DNA from: Litoribrevibacter albus
GTDB lineage: Bacteria > Pseudomonadota > Gammaproteobacteria > Pseudomonadales > Litoribrevibacteraceae
DNA length: 64,000 nucleotides
Direction: 5' to 3'
Assembly (NCBI RefSeq): GCF_030159995.1
Contig: NZ_BSNM01000002.1
Location: 1-64,000 of the forward strand
The position numbers and the translations under genes are program-made. Below are positions 9,897 to 18,653 of this stretch, piece after piece (the stretch's first letter is position 1; each line of letters opens with the position of its first letter). The notes under the pieces were generated by a model. The model was given only the letters and a program-made list of their open reading frames with translations. It had not been told where the DNA came from and did not search any database.

Positions 9897-9965
9897 AGAC
9901 TTTTTGAGAGGCTTGAATAAATCGTTATAGGTGACTTGAATAAGCGCTCATCAGTGATTTGAAAA
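9888..9965 (+). repeat. Degenerate tandem repeat at the end of the kinase gene
   Basis: CTTGAATAA occurs at 9888-9896 (where it encodes the final residues and stop), at 9912-9920 and at 9935-9943, with a decayed copy at 9957-9965. The spacing is 24, 23 and 22 bp. The pattern suggests stepwise duplication of the gene end into the noncoding sequence that follows. Confidence 0.6.
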
Positions 9966-10061
9966 CAGCCTATAGCCGTTGGGCTAAAACGCTTCTCACT
10001 TTAAAGGGGCTGAAACAAATGTGTTCGGACGGTCTCAGCTGCTCTTTAAGCTTTGCTGAGG

Positions 10062-10820
10062 TTATATGGCAGGTAACATATGATTGATGGCTGCCGTAAC
10101 ATCCGATGCGACGTCGGCCGGTGGTGAAATCTTTAGCTCATCGCCGGGTTGGTATTTTCCTGTTTTCACCAAACAGGCTTTTAAACCGGCTTTTCTTGCC
10201 CCTTCAATATCACTGATGACATCATCACCAATCATTAATATTTCATGACGTTTACAGCCGGTCGAGGCAATGACTTGTTCGAAAAAGGCAGTGGAAGGCT
10301 TACCCGTAACAATTGCTTGTTGTTCCGAGGCAAACTCCAACGCTTTAACAAAAGGGCCTGTGTCTAGATGTAGACGATCTTCATCCTTAAAGTAGCGATT
10401 GTTGCCAATCGCAATCAGCGGTGCGCCTGTGGATAACACTTCGAACGCCTTATCCAAGTTTTCGTAACTCATGTCATGTTCTGCGTCACCAATAACAACG
10501 GCGTTAAAGGGGGGCGTTTCAATCTCTTCGAATTCTGATTTGATGTTTGAGTGAACCAGGCAATAAGGAGATAAGTTGCGCTGGATACACCAGCTTTTTG
10601 CCGCTTCCGGAGCTGTGAATAACTGATCTTCCTGGATCTGGAAATCCATCGCGTGTAGTTCACTGAGGATTTGTTGTCTTGTTTTTCGTGACGTGTTGGT
10701 GATGAAGCGAAGAATTAACCCACCGTGTTCAAGACGATTAATGGTTTTGGCGGCATGTTCAATCGGGTGATTGCCTTCAAACAGGACACCACTGAGATCA
10801 AAAAAGATTGCTTTTATCAT
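10062..10820 (-). CDS. HAD-superfamily IIA phosphatase, LHPP-like
   Basis: The 252-residue protein has the HAD fold with motif I as FFDLSGVLFEG, in which the second aspartate is serine. That Asp-x-Ser-Gly form is characteristic of the LHPP-like subgroup (phospholysine/phosphohistidine/pyrophosphate phosphatases) of subfamily IIA. Motif II threonine lies in FITNTSRKTR, the cap domain is C2-type, the lysine is in TGKPS and motif IV is MIGDDVISDI. There is no signal peptide, so it is cytoplasmic. It stands alone between two signalling genes. The physiological substrate cannot be read from the sequence. Confidence 0.82.
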   Translation of the reverse strand: MIKAIFFDLSGVLFEGNHPIEHAAKTINRLEHGGLILRFITNTSRKTRQQILSELHAMDFQIQEDQLFTAPEAAKSWCIQRNLSPYCLVHSNIKSEFEEIETPPFNAVVIGDAEHDMSYENLDKAFEVLSTGAPLIAIGNNRYFKDEDRLHLDTGPFVKALEFASEQQAIVTGKPSTAFFEQVIASTGCKRHEILMIGDDVISDIEGARKAGLKACLVKTGKYQPGDELKISPPADVASDVTAAINHMLPAI

Positions 10821-11011
10821 CTCTTACATTCCTTCATCGCAAGGTGGGGGCTCAGGCACTATCTACTCAGTATAGTTGCCACCAGAGTAATACAAAGAGA
10901 TTAGAAAAAGTCTTAGGTATGGGCTATATATTAATCACTTAGTTGCTCATGTGGTTGAATTTTGTACAAGAGTTAGTTCTTTCCGACGCCTGATTTTAGA
11001 AGGGGTTCAGG

Positions 11012-12268
11012 ATGAAAGACGAGTCGATACCCGAGACGTCATTAAGATTACTTGATCAAATTACGCGCTTTTTCAAACAGGCAACATACTATCTACTTAT
11101 TTGGAATAATCGCGTTGTAGATATCTCTCCTCGTTTGTTACACCTACTGGATTACGAGACCTTTGAACAATTTCCGGATTATTTTGCCAAGCTGATTCCG
11201 AAAGATAAGCCCAAAGAATTCCTCGTCTACCACAAACTCTTTGCGGATGAGGAACAGCGGGAAAACTACGACATGAAGTTGGTGGGGAAATACGGTCGGG
11301 AGATGACGCTACGCTTTCGTGCTCAGCAAATTCATCTGGATCATGACCAAACGGTTGCGATGTTGATCGGGGAAGATGTTACTTACCAGCAGAAAAAATT
11401 AGAAGATCTCAGCGACGATTCCAGTCTCTTTACTTACAACCCTTACGCCATTGCCATTACCGATGCGATAGGTCAGATCAGTAAGGTGAATCCCAAATTT
11501 CTACAAAAAACACACTTTTCGGAAGAGGATGTCTTGGGGTGCAGCATTTTTGAGCTGAAGCATCTTGATGGCTATGACCCGGATAGCTTGTTAAAAGAAA
11601 TCCTTAATCACAATGATTTCAGGGCCGAGTTTGAAAGCTCGACCAAAGAAGGTTATCGCTACGACGAAGACCTCTACATTATTCCCGTCTACAAATACGG
11701 GCAATTGGACAGTTTATTATTCATCGGCGATGACATTTCTTCGAAGAAACGGCAGTTGTTGAATCTGGAGCAAAAAGCCTATTACGACGATCTCACCGGC
11801 TTTTATCGCAAGGATGTGGGGCGTTCGTTATTGCATGAAGTATGCGGTTCGGGCAATCCATTCGGATTGTTCTTTATCGATTACCGGGATTTCAAAGGCA
11901 TTAATGACGATCACGGCCATCATGTAGGTGATGAAGTGTTGAGACAGGGCGCGAACCATATTAAGGATGCCCTTCGAAAAGAAGACATTATGATTCGCTG
12001 GGGTGGCGATGAGTTCATCATCATTGTTCCTAACATACCCCATGCTCATGCGATGACGGTGGTTGCGAACAAAATTCTCAACTCGTTTATTTCGGTCGAA
12101 GTGGATGGACAGTGTTATTACCCGGAGATCGATGTGGGCGGAAGTTTCTGTGGCTCAGGGGCATCAGCCAGTTATGCGATGGAAGTGATCAAAGCTGCCG
12201 ATGCCAATATGTATCAGGCTAAAAAGCAACGCCTACCGTTTTGCATCACCGAGTTCGGTACGGCTTAG
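11012..12268 (+). CDS. PAS-PAS-GGDEF diguanylate cyclase
   Basis: A 418-residue soluble protein that should make cyclic di-GMP from two GTP. Two PAS-like sensor domains occupy about residues 15-130 and 140-250. The C-terminal GGDEF domain (about 255-418) has an intact active-site GGDEF in RWGGDEFIII. Exactly five residues before it is RKED, matching the RxxD inhibitory I-site, so product inhibition is predicted. No membrane segment or EAL domain is present. It stands alone, with its start at ATG 11012 preceded by an AGAAGGGG-type ribosome-binding sequence. Confidence 0.92.
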   Translation: MKDESIPETSLRLLDQITRFFKQATYYLLIWNNRVVDISPRLLHLLDYETFEQFPDYFAKLIPKDKPKEFLVYHKLFADEEQRENYDMKLVGKYGREMTLRFRAQQIHLDHDQTVAMLIGEDVTYQQKKLEDLSDDSSLFTYNPYAIAITDAIGQISKVNPKFLQKTHFSEEDVLGCSIFELKHLDGYDPDSLLKEILNHNDFRAEFESSTKEGYRYDEDLYIIPVYKYGQLDSLLFIGDDISSKKRQLLNLEQKAYYDDLTGFYRKDVGRSLLHEVCGSGNPFGLFFIDYRDFKGINDDHGHHVGDEVLRQGANHIKDALRKEDIMIRWGGDEFIIIVPNIPHAHAMTVVANKILNSFISVEVDGQCYYPEIDVGGSFCGSGASASYAMEVIKAADANMYQAKKQRLPFCITEFGTA

Positions 12269-12294
12269 TCGTCATGGCACCTAATTGGTGTCGC

Positions 12295-13176
12295 TTATTT
12301 GGATGCCTGGAGTTCATTGAGTGACCAGTCGTAACGGTAATCAATGCCGTTGTGGTCTTCATCATACTGCTTGAGTCGGGTAGCCAACTCGGGTGAAGCG
12401 TATCGAATCAGATGTTGAATCACGTCTTTTTCTTCCTTGCCAAAGTCTGCTTGATACCAGTGATAGATTTTGGATAACACAAGCTCTTCGTCTTCCCAGC
12501 TAACGCCTCTTGAGTGGTTAATGTAGGCTTTGGCGCCTTCCTCCAGTAGTGCCTCAATATTGTCTGAGGTGTAGGCCGATGCCGCTAAATTAGGGCAGGA
12601 TAGACTGGCGCAATTGACGGCATAATGAATTCTCGGGTCTTTCCAGATCGGACGAAGGATGCGATGTTCAATATCATTGAGGGTTAGCGTCTGACCCGCG
12701 ACGGTTATCGCAGGGTCATCCCACGGACCAAAGGAGAAGAAGCTATCGCCCAGTTTTCGGATGCTGGTGGTTGGATAGTGATCCAGAATCAGCTGAACGG
12801 TAAGGGCGTTGTAGAGATTAATCCAATAGGCTTTCTGTTCCTGTTTTGCATAGTCTCTGGGATCAAGCTTGCTCATCTGGTTTAAATAGCTGGCCAAGCT
12901 TTGTTTATCTGACGTCGTTACCGCTTGATAGTCGTAAAGGTGGATGCCACTGGGATGATTCGAACTCAGATACGTCTTCAGATTGTCTTGCCAGAGCGTG
13001 TGATCAATGGTGGCGGTGTTATTGTCATTACTTTGATCCCAATATGACCAAATGTCGTCTGCCCGCACCAAGGCACTGATCAGTGACAGGATAAATATCA
13101 GAACGTAATTATTCAGAGATGAGAATAGAGTTTTAGCCGGCATAGGATTCAAAACAAGTGCATCAGAGTGAAACAA
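12295..13176 (-). CDS. Exported DUF547 protein
   Basis: The product contains a DUF547 domain, recognisable from the YWINLYNALTVQLILDHYP segment and the HYAVNCASLSCPNL cysteine pair. A hydrophobic segment ending in ALVRAD looks like a signal peptide, so export to the periplasm is likely. The 293-residue form starts at a TTG at 13176; an ATG at 13143 (MPAKTL) gives a better-placed signal peptide and is equally plausible. It lies 17 bp after the AMMECR1-like gene on the same strand and is probably the last gene of an amrB-amrA-DUF547 operon. The function of the domain is unknown. Confidence 0.85.
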   Translation of the reverse strand: MFHSDALVLNPMPAKTLFSSLNNYVLIFILSLISALVRADDIWSYWDQSNDNNTATIDHTLWQDNLKTYLSSNHPSGIHLYDYQAVTTSDKQSLASYLNQMSKLDPRDYAKQEQKAYWINLYNALTVQLILDHYPTTSIRKLGDSFFSFGPWDDPAITVAGQTLTLNDIEHRILRPIWKDPRIHYAVNCASLSCPNLAASAYTSDNIEALLEEGAKAYINHSRGVSWEDEELVLSKIYHWYQADFGKEEKDVIQHLIRYASPELATRLKQYDEDHNGIDYRYDWSLNELQASK

Positions 13177-13193
13177 TTAGAAACACAATTCAC

Positions 13194-13808
13194 TCAAAAG
13201 GTTCCTTCCCCAAACGATAATGTGTGGTAACGATAGGCTTTGAAGTCGGACGACCAATGTTTTTGAGGCATTCCTGCTTTCAGTCGAAGTTGATCTAAGA
13301 AGTCATGCTGGTCGGGCAGTTGCTCCCAGACGCTCGGAAGAAAGGTGGCTTGTCGGAAGCCATCCCGAATGGTTAAGCCGTCTTTATGGGGTTCCAGTGC
13401 CGAGAGCAATTCTTCCTCACTGGTACAGGGAATCTCCGTTTCCGGGCTAATCAAGGAGATGTCGATCTGGAGCGTTTGAACTTCTTCCTGCGTGACAGGT
13501 GGAAACCGGTAATCTTTAAATGCGGCCGCATACGCATGCTCAACCACGTCGTTGATCAGTGGTTGGAAGGCCGTGAGTGCTCCGATGCAGCCTCTTAGTT
13601 TTCCATTCAAATGCAAGGTTACGAAACAACAGCCCGGCTGATGGAGTAGTTCATCATCGGCAATCCCAAGCTCTCTGGCTTGATGTCGGGTAAAGTCGGC
13701 AAGATCGGGATCTGCACATTGAGTCCCATGTTGAATGGTTGTGCGCGCTAACGTCAGTAACTTGATCTTTTGTTGTGGAGTCAGATCAGAATAGGGCATA
13801 GGCGCCAT
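13194..13808 (-). CDS. amrA: AmmeMemoRadiSam system protein A (AMMECR1 domain)
   Basis: A 204-residue soluble protein with the AMMECR1 fold. The family core LHLNGKLRGCIGAL (near residue 70) contains the nearly invariant LRGCIG motif. Its start overlaps the end of the MEMO-like gene by 23 bases, so the two are translationally linked. Together with the MEMO-like protein and the radical SAM enzyme it forms the conserved AmmeMemoRadiSam set, whose biochemical role has not been settled. The start could be the first ATG at 13808 or the ATG three codons later. Confidence 0.93.
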   Translation of the reverse strand: MAPMPYSDLTPQQKIKLLTLARTTIQHGTQCADPDLADFTRHQARELGIADDELLHQPGCCFVTLHLNGKLRGCIGALTAFQPLINDVVEHAYAAAFKDYRFPPVTQEEVQTLQIDISLISPETEIPCTSEEELLSALEPHKDGLTIRDGFRQATFLPSVWEQLPDQHDFLDQLRLKAGMPQKHWSSDFKAYRYHTLSFGEGTF

Positions 13809-14574
13809 ACCCCACTACCTGGTTTTTTGTACCTGCAGTGTCCCCAGAGTTTCTGAGATCCAAAGTGGAGAGTGTTAGATGATGGTGTTTGGCTGCCATC
13901 AAGGCTCCATTTAACGCATAGCATCCACAGGCCTGATCGCAATTAATGTCTGTGTGCAGGTGCTCGATGGCTGAGCTGGTTTGTTGGTCGAGTTCACGGG
14001 CATGTTCATAGGCGTGGTAGTGGCTCAGATCGGTGCTGATGACAAAGAGTGTTTCCTGACCTCCCCAAAGAGCATTAATGACGCCGCTTACAATATGGGG
14101 CTCTGTCTGCCCAACGACCAAGGGGACGATTTTGAAGTCCACAAGAATGCGTTGAAGGAAAGGCAGTTGTACTTCCAGGCTGTGTTCGTAGGCGTGTGCG
14201 TGAGGGCTCACTTTTACCCCGTCCAGATGTTTAATGGTCAACAGCGCTGACTGATCAATTTCAATGTTACCGAAGGGGGTTTTGAAGTAACTGGCGTCGG
14301 GAATGGCGACCCCTTGTAACGGTACACGATGAGATGGCCCAAGAATAACCACACGCTTAATTGTGTCGGTATAGTCTTCAAGCTGGTGGTAGGCCGATGC
14401 TGCCACAGCCCCTGAATAAATGTAACCGGCGTGGGGACTGATCAGCATTTTTGGGCAACGACTTATGGGTTCTGATTCGATGGCTGAATCCATGAATTGA
14501 GCGATCATGGCTGAAAGCTGCTGACTATCATCAGGATAAAAGCTTCCAGCGACTGCAGGTTGTCGTATGTACAT
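13786..14574 (-). CDS. amrB: AmmeMemoRadiSam system protein B (MEMO1-like)
   Basis: A 262-residue MEMO1-like protein, a fold related to class III extradiol dioxygenases. The N-terminal RQPAVAGSFYP, the metal-site-like SPHAGYIYSG and LGPSHRVP segments, and FVISTDLSHY near residue 180 are family hallmarks. It is the first gene of the minus-strand operon leading into amrA and the DUF547 gene, and is divergent from amrS across 183 bp. Human MEMO1 has been linked to iron and copper handling; whether the bacterial protein does likewise is not shown here. Confidence 0.93.
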   Translation of the reverse strand: MYIRQPAVAGSFYPDDSQQLSAMIAQFMDSAIESEPISRCPKMLISPHAGYIYSGAVAASAYHQLEDYTDTIKRVVILGPSHRVPLQGVAIPDASYFKTPFGNIEIDQSALLTIKHLDGVKVSPHAHAYEHSLEVQLPFLQRILVDFKIVPLVVGQTEPHIVSGVINALWGGQETLFVISTDLSHYHAYEHARELDQQTSSAIEHLHTDINCDQACGCYALNGALMAAKHHHLTLSTLDLRNSGDTAGTKNQVVGYGAYALF

Positions 14575-14757
14575 GTTTCAGCCCCATTTCTGCAATATCT
14601 GGACTAAATTTAAAGAAGGCGCAGACGGATTTGTGCGAACGTTAATCCAGAGTAAATTTTTGGCTCAGAACACCTATTAGTATAGCAGGCTCTCTTCTTG
14701 TGGGTGTTGGATAGGTAGAACACCAGGTCTTATGGTCTGATTCTAGGAGGCCATCAC

Positions 14758-15876
14758 ATGTCGCAATCAATGACACAGAAATCAAAAATACAGTCACCTC
14801 CAGCCACTTTTCCTACCAAGTACTGGCATGCGATCGATGGCGATCGAATTCAGTGTGACGTATGCCCAAGAGCCTGCAAACTGCATGAAGGACAACGTGG
14901 ATTGTGCTACGTTCGAGGGCGTGAAAACAACGAAGTGGTGCTCTATTCTTACGGCCGTTCCAGCGGCTTCTGTGTTGATCCCATTGAGAAGAAACCGCTG
15001 AACCATTTCTATCCCGGCACGTCGGTACTGTCTTTTGGCACGGCTGGCTGCAATCTGGCCTGTAAATTTTGTCAGAACTGGGACATGAGTAAGTCCCGCC
15101 AGATGGATACCCTGGCTGATACCGCTATGCCGGAAACCTTGGCTCAAGCTGCGGCTAATCTGGGCTGTAAGAGTGTTGCTTATACCTACAATGACCCGGT
15201 GATTTTTCTGGAATATGCGGTGGATACGGCGTTGGCCTGTGAACAGCATGGCATTAATTCGGTGGCGGTGACTGCCGGTTATATTTGCGATACGCCCCGA
15301 CAAGAGTTCTTTCGACATATGAACGCAGTGAATGTCGACCTCAAAGCGTTTTCACAACGCTTCTATAAACATTTATGCGGTGCTGATTTGGATGCGGTAC
15401 TGGACACCTTGAAGTATCTGAAACATGAGACGTCTTGTTGGTTGGAAGTTACTACCTTGTTGATTCCCGATGAAAACGACAGTGATCAGGAATTAGAACA
15501 AATGACGCAGTGGTTGTTCGATGAACTGGGACCCGATGTGCCGCTGCATTTCAGTGCTTTTCACCCGGATTGGAAAATGCGTAATAAACCGCATACCCCG
15601 GCAAGTACATTAACCCGCGCTCGCGGGATTGCCTTGAATGCCGGACTGAACTACGTCTATACCGGCAATGTGCATGACACAGCGGGCAGCAGTACCTATT
15701 GTCCTGTGTGTGATTTAAGGGTTATTGAGCGAGACTGGTATGAGTTAGGCCAATGGCAGTTGGATGCGACCGGACATTGCCTTAATTGTGGGCATCAAAT
15801 TCCGGGGATGTTTCAGGGTGAAGCGGGGAATTGGGGCGCCAAGCGTCTTCCTGTGCAGCTATCTCAACATGCATAG
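14758..15876 (+). CDS. amrS: AmmeMemoRadiSam system radical SAM enzyme
   Basis: A 372-residue radical SAM enzyme. The CNLACKFC motif (Cys98, Cys102, Cys105) should bind the [4Fe-4S] cluster that cleaves S-adenosylmethionine. Other cysteine pairs occur near the N-terminus (CDVCPRAC and GLC, about residues 35-55) and the C-terminus (YCPVC and HCLNCG), the latter resembling a zinc ribbon or a further metal site. A strong ribosome-binding site, TAGGAGG, precedes ATG 14758. It resembles pyruvate-formate-lyase activases but lacks a lyase partner; the divergent amrBA genes identify the system. The substrate is unknown. Confidence 0.94.
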   Translation: MSQSMTQKSKIQSPPATFPTKYWHAIDGDRIQCDVCPRACKLHEGQRGLCYVRGRENNEVVLYSYGRSSGFCVDPIEKKPLNHFYPGTSVLSFGTAGCNLACKFCQNWDMSKSRQMDTLADTAMPETLAQAAANLGCKSVAYTYNDPVIFLEYAVDTALACEQHGINSVAVTAGYICDTPRQEFFRHMNAVNVDLKAFSQRFYKHLCGADLDAVLDTLKYLKHETSCWLEVTTLLIPDENDSDQELEQMTQWLFDELGPDVPLHFSAFHPDWKMRNKPHTPASTLTRARGIALNAGLNYVYTGNVHDTAGSSTYCPVCDLRVIERDWYELGQWQLDATGHCLNCGHQIPGMFQGEAGNWGAKRLPVQLSQHA

Positions 15877-15900
15877 TCAACACGCCTAGAGGCGGCCGAC

Positions 15901-15954
15901 TGTGTTTGTCTGTATTCGTCTGTATTTGTCAGTACTCGTTTGTTCTCGTTTGTG
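15901..15954. repeat. Degenerate TGT-rich short repeat
   Basis: The stretch after amrS consists of imperfect 9-10 bp units of the form TGTattcGTC repeated about six times. It is noncoding and has no evident hairpin. Confidence 0.5.
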
Positions 15955-16075
15955 TTAGAGCAACATTAAATCTTCATTAAAACCTTTGTAAGCTACTGTA
16001 TTCGAGGAACTTCTGGGCTAGTATTAATTCCAATCCAGTGTTTGCAACCCTCCTAATATAAGTCAAGGAACGCTT

Positions 16076-17104
16076 ATGGCCCGCCCGATATCTCTTGCAG
16101 CAGCGATTGCTTTATCTCTTTCCTCTACGCCACTTATTGCCGAACCCATTAAACCTATCCCTCAAGAGTCAGGTTTCTCTGGTTCGCTCGTTGTGGGTTT
16201 GTCTGCTACGGAATACTCCAGCAACATGATCGCCGGGCCGAATGGCGATTTGGCCGATTCAAACATTGATAGTCTTGATGATAAGCCAGGATCGGAAAGT
16301 GACGTCTCTCCCTTTTTTACCGGTGAATTGAACTATACCTTTTCGAAATCCCGCACTCAGTTATTTCTAGGGTCGGCGCTGGAAGACTTGGTTCGATACG
16401 ATTTAACCTTCCAGGCGGGCGTACGCCAGGAACTGGCAGATAAGAGCATTGTCTACGGCGCCTATTTGTTCTCGGCCATCCCTACCGAGGTTTATGCTGA
16501 CCCTTATCAGACGGGGTCTTCCCGTGATGAAACCGATCGTGCTTCGTCCGGTGCACGAATTGGCTGGCAAGGTATTATGGGGTCAGGATTTGGTGTGGAA
16601 CTGACCCACCGAAGCATTGAGCTGGACGATGAAGACTCCGGCGATGCCTTGGTGGCGCAAGGCGCCATCACCGCTGCTCAACAAGATGACTTGAGTCGTG
16701 AAGGGGATTTGAATGCCATCACGATCAGTTATCGACACTCGATCGCGCAAGGTCAGTTTCTCGTTCCAGAGATCAACTATCGGGATTATGATCTCGATGG
16801 CGAGGCGATGGCAAAAAGCCAATACGGTGGATCGCTTGCCTATTTCTATAACACACCTCAATACTCCTTAATTACCACGGTGTTTTATTCCCACTTTGAA
16901 CACGATGAAGAAAACCCTATTTACGGGATTACTGAAGAAGGGGACTCGTTTGGTGGCAGCATTGTCGGCACATACCACAATCTGTTTGGTTGGGAAGGAT
17001 TCTCTGGTTTAGCGACGGTGGGCTATGCCGAGTCTGATTCGGATATTAATTTCTATGATGCCGATGTAGTGACCGGCTCATTGGGTGTTCTCTACCGTTT
17101 CTAA
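16076..17104 (+). CDS. DUF2860 family outer-membrane-type protein
   Basis: The 342-residue protein has a signal peptide of about 22 residues (ending PLIAEP) and then a sequence rich in alternating polar and hydrophobic beta strands, ending in an aromatic residue (LYRF), as in outer-membrane barrels. The segments QESGFSGSLVVGLSATEYSS and RTQLFLGSALEDLVRYD match the DUF2860 family known from vibrios and relatives. The function is unknown; it may be a porin-like or structural barrel. It is monocistronic, with a strong bidirectional terminator immediately after the stop. Confidence 0.85.
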   Translation: MARPISLAAAIALSLSSTPLIAEPIKPIPQESGFSGSLVVGLSATEYSSNMIAGPNGDLADSNIDSLDDKPGSESDVSPFFTGELNYTFSKSRTQLFLGSALEDLVRYDLTFQAGVRQELADKSIVYGAYLFSAIPTEVYADPYQTGSSRDETDRASSGARIGWQGIMGSGFGVELTHRSIELDDEDSGDALVAQGAITAAQQDDLSREGDLNAITISYRHSIAQGQFLVPEINYRDYDLDGEAMAKSQYGGSLAYFYNTPQYSLITTVFYSHFEHDEENPIYGITEEGDSFGGSIVGTYHNLFGWEGFSGLATVGYAESDSDINFYDADVVTGSLGVLYRF

Positions 17105-17140
17105 CTAACCGGTTTATAGGGGCTGCTCCCCTTAAAAACA

Positions 17141-17177
17141 AAAAGGCCGAATCTTGTTATGAGATTCGGCCTTTTTT
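17141..17177. terminator. Bidirectional rho-independent terminator
   Basis: A perfect 14-bp stem pairs 17141-17154 with 17162-17175 around a 7-bp loop, with an A-run on the left and six T residues (17172-17177) on the right. It lies between two convergent genes ending at 17104 and 17213 and can serve both. Confidence 0.93.
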
Positions 17178-17212
17178 GTGTTCCTGATGAATCATTCATG
17201 CTTACACAGGGT

Positions 17213-17836
17213 TTAGTCTATGGTACGAACCCATTCCTGACCTTGTTTGCAGAACTCATAGCGACCGCTGGAGGTATGGCCCTTGCTGTCGGCCACACTG
17301 ATGGCTGCATCCCGGCAGCTTCGGTCTTTGTTGGTGTGTTGATCCAGCGGTACGATTGAACCGGTGACGCCTGCATGACGAATGCTCCAGCTTACCGGGA
17401 AACCATCCGCCCCATCGTTTAGGGCTTCGGTGAGCTGACGGTTAAGCTCGTCCCAGTCCTGCTGTTTAAAACGAGCCAAAGGCGATTGTTTGATCTTCCA
17501 TACACCGTCGGATTTGCAGACATCAAAATTAAAGAACATCTTTTTGTCGTGTTTGCCTTTAAGTGAAAAGCGGGTTTGACGGCACTGGGTTCCGTCTTGT
17601 TGGAACGTCACATTAGGACGAACGATACCTTGCAGATTACTTTCGTCAGACTTCCATAACGCTTTTTCTTTATCGCTTAGGGTATTTAATTGCTGACCGA
17701 CAAAGCTTTTAAATGATTCAGCTTCGGAATCTGTAAACTCTGAGACAACGGTATCGGCCAAAAAGTTAAGGTTGCCAGCAAAGCTAAATGAGCTGATGCC
17801 TAACAGACAAGCTGAAACAAGCAGTTTGAATCGCAT
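17213..17836 (-). CDS. Secreted protein of unknown function
   Basis: A 207-residue protein that I cannot assign to a family. A clear signal peptide (about residues 1-20, ending FSFAG) predicts periplasmic location. The mature part has four cysteines (CRQTRF, VCKSDG, RSCRDA, EFCKQG), which could form two disulfides, and several short polar motifs typical of a beta-rich domain. It is monocistronic on the minus strand. ATG 17836 is supported by the signal peptide. Confidence 0.65.
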   Translation of the reverse strand: MRFKLLVSACLLGISSFSFAGNLNFLADTVVSEFTDSEAESFKSFVGQQLNTLSDKEKALWKSDESNLQGIVRPNVTFQQDGTQCRQTRFSLKGKHDKKMFFNFDVCKSDGVWKIKQSPLARFKQQDWDELNRQLTEALNDGADGFPVSWSIRHAGVTGSIVPLDQHTNKDRSCRDAAISVADSKGHTSSGRYEFCKQGQEWVRTID

Positions 17837-17978
17837 TGATATCTCCCTAAAGCGATAATCTGGAATAAGCAGTTCCGGATGGTTGAATTGGTCGGGCTAG
17901 TAAATGACCTGACTAGTTGTACTGGTCTGAATGAACAGTTCTGACGAATCCGGAATGATTTAGTTTCACGTATTTCTT

Positions 17979-18034
17979 TGTGATCGTTCAATTGTGATCG
18001 GTTAATTGTGATCGTTCAATGGCGATCATTTGGT
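17979..18034. repeat. 14-bp tandem repeat
   Basis: Four consecutive 14-bp units lie at 17979-17992, 17993-18006, 18007-18020 and 18021-18034. The first and third are identical (TGTGATCGTTCAAT), the second differs at two positions and the fourth is decayed. It is part of a 458-bp noncoding stretch between divergent genes (17837-18294), which also holds the repeat at 18120. Confidence 0.85.
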
Positions 18035-18119
18035 TGCCATAAAGTGTAATCGTATCTTTGGGGATGTGAAACGCTTTTGTGCTTTCTCGATCTTGGTGTT
18101 CACTTTTCCACCCGTGCTT

Positions 18120-18153
18120 TCAATTTCTCAAATCGCTCAATTTCTCAAATCTC
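18120..18153. repeat. 17-bp direct repeat
   Basis: Two copies of TCAATTTCTCAAATCGC lie side by side (18120-18136 and 18137-18153), differing at one position. Noncoding, about 140 bp before the next start codon. Confidence 0.85.
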
Positions 18154-18294
18154 TACTGACACATCCTGACACTGGGCTCTTTTATAGTCGTTTCTGTGGT
18201 CATGGCGTAAAACACATTTCGGATGGATGTCCGGTTGGCCTTGATACGTGTTGACTCACACAAACAAATACTAAGAAAACTAAGGAGTAGGAAG

Positions 18295-18615
18295 ATGTCA
18301 CAGTCTCAAAAAGAAGCCCTGGAAGTATGTCTTTTCAAATTGACGGAAGATACTGAGAAGCAGGCATTCATGGAAGCCAATGGCGAGCTGGATCAGTGGC
18401 TCAAAGCACAGGACGGTTTTATGTTCCGTTGTTTGTCAGAAAAAGAAGATGGCACCTGGATTGATATCATTCATTGGGCATCGAAGGAGGCGGCCAACAA
18501 AGCGGGCGATGGGTTCATGGAGACCTTTAAAGACTCTGATTTTATGCGGGCTATTGACCCGGATACGGTCAACATGAATCATGCTCAGGTTGAAGTGGCG
18601 TATCCGGCAGGGTAA
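18295..18615 (+). CDS. Small dimeric alpha/beta-barrel-like protein
   Basis: A 106-residue soluble protein. Its pattern (EVCLFKLTE, then a helix, DGFMFRCLSEKEDGTWIDIIHWAS, then FMETFKDSDF) resembles the antibiotic-biosynthesis-monooxygenase/EthD-type ferredoxin-like barrel, in which the two halves of a dimer form a small pocket. I place the start at ATG 18295 because TAAGGAGTAGGAAG immediately precedes it; a longer form from 18223 lacks such a site. It is followed 38 bp later by a WYL-domain regulator, probably co-transcribed. The ligand or substrate is unknown. Confidence 0.65.
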   Translation: MSQSQKEALEVCLFKLTEDTEKQAFMEANGELDQWLKAQDGFMFRCLSEKEDGTWIDIIHWASKEAANKAGDGFMETFKDSDFMRAIDPDTVNMNHAQVEVAYPAG

Positions 18616-18653
18616 TCGACCAGTAAGAAAGGACCCGAAACAATAGGCAGGGT

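Noticed and set aside
14794-15318. A 174-codon minus-strand frame opposite amrS
   Set aside because: Antisense to a radical SAM gene with intact cluster motif; no coding signal of its own.
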